A stretch of DNA of 60,000 nt from Branchiostoma floridae. Lineage: Eukaryota; Chordata; Leptocardii; Amphioxiformes; Branchiostomatidae. Numbering within the stretch: the first letter of the stretch is position 1; every line of letters begins with the position of its first letter. The DNA lies in contig NC_049980.1 in assembly GCF_000003815.2 (NCBI RefSeq), forward strand, positions 19,947,743-20,007,742. Reading direction: 5' to 3'. Below, in pieces: positions 55,181 to 60,000 of the stretch. Made by a program: the position numbers and the translations under genes. The notes beneath the pieces were generated by a model that saw only the letters and a program-made list of their open reading frames with translations, was not told where the DNA came from and did not search any database.

Positions 55181-57840
55181 TCAAAAACTCTCAAACAACG
55201 ACCATCTGTCATGCACGCCTGTCATGACCTTTCCTTAGATTGGAAAACAAACATTCAAGGTCGAACTACAGCACCGGCCTTTCTATAAGATTTACAACAG
55301 CCCATAGGGCCATTCATAATCTATGTGTGACCACACATGCAGAACAGAACAGACTGCCTTTTCTTACTGATGAAAGAAGGAAACCGGTGGTGTTCTCAAA
55401 GACGGAATGTCTTTTCATTGCTAACCAACGAAACCTTTAGGTACAAAGGTGTTTAGCAATGTTTCTATTCGACTTAGAAATCATTTTTGTCCCATCTATC
55501 TATGTATCTATGGTATTAGGCTCTCTACTGGTTTAACGTCATACCTTTCAATGCAAATAAAAATTAATGAATAGATTAATCATACTACGGTTGCCTGGCA
55601 TATATATACATATAGGAAAGGTTGCAAATGACTTGGTAGCGATCCGCTATCAGAATTAGTCTAGATATTGTACAGACAGCTGTATACATATGTATGTGCG
55701 ATGATGTGGATATAAATGTACCTTTATCACTGTCAGACACTATGCGAATATCCTGCACACTCTTGCACTATTTAAACCTGAGGCCATGCTAGTTTGAACC
55801 AGTTCTATCCAGATGAATTTTAAAACATGAAAGCAGCACACACGGCCTGATTGACAGCCTCCTCAGCTGTAATTGCAATGGGAGATCTCGCAGATGTCAA
55901 TAAGGTTAGTCTGTGACTGAGAAATCAGCACGCAGTTGACCTTCAGCGCCCTTGTGTGACTCAGAGATTACCAGCAGAGTATGAACTGAATAGGACCATT
56001 TTGCTCCTGAATTATATTAGAGCATTCCTATTCTTAAGTCAGAAATGGCTGTTTTCAACACTTCAGTTGGGCTTCAATAGCTACAGTGATGTCAGTACCT
56101 CCAAATAGATAGCAGCTCACTTTGGCAAAAACTCAGAACAGTGTTGAGTGTAAGTGCCCCGTTACATGCCAGGATGACGATGTTAGTGCTACATTGGGAT
56201 ATGCCACTGCCACCATCCATCCCTATACTGTATAGCCAATAATGTACCTTACGTTGCAAGGAGCTAATCAAGTATGGGCACCCATGACGTTAATGTGTTG
56301 GAAGATTAAACTCTGTTAAGAATCTAAGATCAAAATGTACACAATTGAATTGCAGAGAGAATTGTGGATAATAAAGAAAGCGAAACACACTAAGACAATG
56401 GACGAAAATGAACCATAAAGAAGTACACGTGTGCATACGAATAATGCAGACATTACAGCAGTCATTCTAGAGTTGCCACAAATGATACCGACAAAGGCAA
56501 AACAACATATCACGTCTCAGCAACATGACATGAATTGTTTTTTTTTCATACAGGAAGAGTTTGGTTTTCATTTCTTTTTCTTTTCTCAAGAGAAAGCTTA
56601 CCATCTGAAGGCTGTCACAGATTGGTGTTGGCAGAAATGACCAGCTAATTTGTCTATTCTTGTTTTCTCTTCCCTGCGGTCTGTCTTCGTACCATGTCAC
56701 CCTTGTCTTCGTTACGTCAGATGTTGACATTTAAGGTAGGTCGCCATATCAATCTCGTTTGCCTTTCCTGCATGGTGAAATTATTCTTGGAGGTGTGCGA
56801 TGTCTGATCCTTCCAAGTTCCGATTCCCCAAACCCACCCGTGTATTCACATCATGTGCCCTGTTTTATCACCAGCCACTGTTATTGCCTGAAGTCAATGG
56901 AAGAAACTGCATCTTTTAGCATTCCCTAACGGTTTTATTTCCACTCGGTGATGCTGAAAATGAGGTTCTCAGTTGTGACCCAAGTCCCTTTGTATCCTAA
57001 CATGGACATGTTTTTTTTATCGTGAGGAACTGATGTAATAATGGTTGTAGATATGGCATTTGATGCTTCACTGGCAAATATCTTATTAGGTAATCATGTT
57101 GAAACAGTTTGGCGTCTGCAGGAACATATACATTTATTGTAATATGATAGAATGTGGAGATCTCGTCATTGAACAGACTGAAGGAAAGACTAGTTCCCAT
57201 GTGGTTGGAAAATACACCTTGTAAAAGGTAGAATCGCTTTTAGTATTGCTGATGCAATTCAACGTCTTCCTCGTCTCTTTGTGGAAAAGTGCAGATAGCA
57301 GATGGAAAATATTATCAACTTTTACACATAAATAAATGTATCATGATCAGTGCAATATGACATGATAAAGAAGCCCAAAGGGGGGCAATTGGGGCATAAA
57401 ACGTGTACAGATATTCAAAGAAGTATGTCTATAAACACTGGTATTCTTTAAATTTAATGATTTATTCAAAACCAGTCTAAGTAGGTATTGGGAGGGTAGA
57501 TAGTGATAGTTGTCTGACTGCCACACTTCCTACCATGTTTTAAATTGCAATCATTCCTGTCTTCATCTGACGTTGACGTCTCTTTTAATTTGAATCAGGG
57601 TAGAAGTCATTACCCTCCATGGCTACTGACTGATTTATTCAATCCATTGTTGCAATATCCTAGTAAAAGTGGATTCAAGTTATGTCTATTCATACCAAGA
57701 GTAAAACGGATGTTCTTCTATATTTGTGATATGAATGTTATTTCAGTTCTTTTCCCAACCATCCCTTCTACATATCCACACAGCATTCATTTTGTGTTCA
57801 TAATCTATGGCATGTCCCTTCAAGCTGTTTGAGTCAGAGC

Positions 57841-58870
57841 AACCATTCCATCAGCACCATGGGCAGATATGGCCTTTCCTTGTACCCAATACATGTATTG
57901 TTATTAGATTTTGAACCGATTATCTAGTTATCATTTGAAATAGATATTACTATTCTTTCCCACCCATCCATTGTGGTTTTGTGCTATTGCAAGTGTCTCC
58001 CGAGTCAAAATAACAATAACATCAGCACCATGGACGGATGTGATTTTTCATTGTAGATAATCTATTTCTTACCAGCGATAAGTGTTTTAGTTCCTAATGT
58101 AGAAAGTGAGGGTAAGGCAGCAAATTTTGAGATAATAGCAGTATTGTAGAGTTAAAACAATAATACCATCAGCACCATAGACAGATGTGATTTTACCTTG
58201 TGGCTAGTTAAGAAATTTCTTGTCTGAGTGTTTTGGCACGTAATGTAGAAAGCGAGGGTAAGGTAGCACATATGCAATAACAGTATTGCTGAGTTAAGAC
58301 AACAATATTATCAGCACCATAGACAGATGTGATTTTTCATTGTAGATAATTTATTTCTTACCAGCGATAAGTGTTAGTTCCTAATGTAGAAAGCGAGGGT
58401 AAGGCAGCAACTTCTGAGGCAATAGAGTATTGTTAAAACAACAATACCATCAGCACCATAGACAGATGTGATTTTACCTTGTGGCTAGTTAAGAAATTTC
58501 TTGTCTGAGTGTTTTGGCACGTTATGTAGAAAGCGAGGATAAGGTATCACATTTTGATGCAATGACAGTATTGCTGAGTTAAAACCGCAATATTATCAGC
58601 ACCTTGGACCATGATCATGACTTTTCTTGGTAGCTAATTGTTATCATGTCAGAGCTAAGTGTTTTGGTACCTATAAAGAAAGTTAGCACAAGGTGGCAAA
58701 GTTTAGACAATAATAGTCTTGTAGAGATAGAACAACACTACCATCAGCACCATGGACAGGCATGACTCATTTTTCCAACATCATCTATAGTCAGAGCTGG
58801 GTGTTTTCATGACTACTGTAGAAAGTGAGTAGCAAGTTAGCAAATGTTGATGTCATATCAGTCTTATCAA
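57841..58870. repeat. Satellite-like array, seven units of about 140-170 bp with alternating types
   Basis: The anchor TCAGCACCAT (one base changed in unit 6) occurs at 57851, 58022, 58169, 58311, 58450, 58595 and 58744, spacing 171, 147, 142, 139, 145 and 149 bases. Units also share ATGTAGAAAG and GAGGGTAAGG. Units 2 and 4 share a TTCATTGTAGATAAT...TTACCAGCGATAAGTGTT arm; units 3 and 5 instead share ACCTTGTGGCTAGTTAAG...TTCTTGTCTGAGTG. The middle of the array is thus a dimeric higher-order repeat of about 280-290 bp; edge units are more diverged. Confidence 0.9.
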
Positions 58871-58930
58871 CTCATTTTAATCGGGATAAATCCAGAAACA
58901 TTCAGCAATTGACGTTACTGCTCATTCACT

Positions 58931-59429
58931 GGGGCCGCGTAGCACAGTGGTAGTGTATTCGGCCCGTGACCGAGAGGTCGCCGGTTCGAATCCGCCTGCC
59001 GTGTTGCCGGTCTTGTGCCCTTGGGAAAGGCACTTTACACGACTTTCCTCACTTTACTCAAGGGAAAAATGAGTCGTCCCTCGGATAGGACGTTAAATGG
59101 AGGTCCCGTGTATGGGGAGAGCCATACCCCATGCACGTTTAAGAACCCCCACACGTGCGATGGTGCGGTGTGCGTTGGTGCAAATCCTTCTGTCGGGAGT
59201 TGGTGATTCACTTCAAATCACCCGGATGGAGGTTTGGCGAACCTCTGTCTCGTATCAACCACATGGTGAATTACATCATTCACCCGGACGGGAGACCTGG
59301 CGCATCCCTGTCTTGTAATTAGCCATACGAAAGGGTATGTCACCCCGTAAGGGGCGGTATAACCCCGTCGTGTGTAAACATGTGCGAACATGTTTGATCA
59401 CGTCGACCAATGATGATGATGATGATGAT
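58931..59429 (+). mobile_element. tRNA-derived SINE, copy 2, with (GAT)n tail
   Basis: The head has an A box TAGCACAGTGG (58940-58950) and a B box GGTTCGAATCC (58983-58993), 32 bases apart, as in a tRNA gene. After the head comes the 37-base core shared with copy 1 (59016-59052). The body has an internal imperfect duplication of about 62 bases (TCACCCGGA at 59218 and 59280) and ends in a GAT run (59411-59429). It is too long and its acceptor stem pairs too poorly to be a functional tRNA. Small ORFs at 59015-59318 are chance. Confidence 0.85.
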
Positions 59430-60000
59430 ACACTTGTGTAGTCGAATTTTCTTGAGAACCACTCGTGATAACTAGAAAGTGTCTGTTTTGTTCAAAAGAT
59501 TGAATTAATCGGCTACCATAACTGCTATACAGTGCACACCAGCTGTATATGTCCTTCTTGTACCCTCAATGCCATCTTACCTATAGCTACATGCCTTGAT
59601 GGAACCAGAGGCGTCTCACTTTACAGTGCCCTGTCTGGCCATAAATGAGGCACATCTTGCAGCCGGTAAATTGTTGCCGTACTTCCTGTTTTCCAGAGCA
59701 GTAGAATAACGGAAGGGGGCTTTCTTGTTAAACTAATTTGCTCCCATGGGGATTCCCAGGTTGTTAGGGAGGTTACAACTTGAGCCTTGGTAAACGGAAG
59801 TCTAGTGCTCTATAACACAGGCTGAGGACACACGAATGAATAAATCTTACTGAAAAAAATACTTCACCATTACCCTTCTACACCTAATACAACCATCTAT
59901 CATTTTGCTCCTTCTCCCTCGCACATCAGGATGGAGGTGGCAAAAATGTTGGCTGCAAAATGATTACGCGTTAAAACATGTACCTTTTTAAGTACACATT
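59430..60000. other. Window end, nothing recognised
   Basis: No exon or repeat that I can support; presumably still within HCN intron 3. Confidence 0.4.

Larger units (their letters stand above)
54224..57840 (+). other. HCN: HCN intron 3 (start), nothing else coding
   Basis: Follows the donor of exon 3. I searched for the S5-pore exon (CHWxGC and GYG region) and did not find it up to the window end, so this intron exceeds 5.7 kb or the gene is interrupted. It holds a CRE octamer at 54332-54339 and a minus-strand tRNA-like fragment near 55150-55177. Confidence 0.6.

Noticed and set aside
57841-58870. CRISPR-like array
   Set aside because: Whole units of about 145 bases repeat, with no short repeat/unique spacer structure, and the DNA is eukaryotic.
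58931-59003. A functional tRNA gene
   Set aside because: A and B boxes are present but the acceptor stem does not pair well, position 33 is not T, and a SINE body with a simple-repeat tail follows.
54224-60000. HCN pore and cyclic-nucleotide-binding exons
   Set aside because: Looked for the CHWxGC, GYG and FGEI-type sequences in all plus-strand frames and found none, so no further HCN exon is claimed.

Overview
The window is eukaryotic nuclear DNA, AT-rich and intron-dense, and reads like a chordate or other marine deuterostome. I infer amphioxus (Branchiostoma or a close relative) from the compact genes with 28 small exons, the many short inverted-repeat transposons and the tRNA-derived SINEs. 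That assignment is inference; no species-specific marker was checked. No prokaryotic operon, CRISPR array, virus or toxin gene was seen.

Three protein-coding genes lie head to tail on the + strand. (1) The last two coding exons of the 40S ribosomal protein gene RPS18 (793-967 and 1389-1556) end in a compact 3' UTR. (2) A complete 28-exon P4-type ATPase (phospholipid flippase) of the ATP8B class runs from 15239 to 38180. Its 1,176-residue reading frame can be assembled without a break and carries every catalytic motif. One of its introns (33728-34454) is a textbook AT-AC, U12-type intron. (3) The 5' part of an HCN (hyperpolarization-activated cyclic nucleotide-gated) channel gene, exons 1-3 (46687-54223), encodes the N-terminus, the HCN domain and S1-S4. 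The pore, C-linker and cyclic-nucleotide-binding domain are not in the window and presumably follow beyond base 60000.

Between and inside the genes lies a varied repeat population: a hAT-type MITE with a clean 8-bp target duplication (4075-4507); a 1-kb non-autonomous element with a 5-bp duplication (11301-12329); a MITE family with 25-bp perfect terminal repeats (26698-27003, with a relic at 2847-2925); a 200-bp fold-back element (48587-48786); two copies of a tRNA-headed SINE family (about 6418-6690 and 58931-59429); and a satellite-like array of about 145-bp units at 57841-58870 in which two unit types alternate.

The genes do not form a pathway: one is translation housekeeping, one moves lipids between membrane leaflets, one is a pacemaker cation channel. 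Possible regulatory features are a TATA-like box and a 37-codon upstream ORF before the HCN start, and four perfect cAMP-response-element palindromes between 42.1 and 54.3 kb. I found no novel gene system. The most unusual signals are the minor-spliceosome intron, the alternating satellite and the CRE cluster at a cAMP-gated channel locus.
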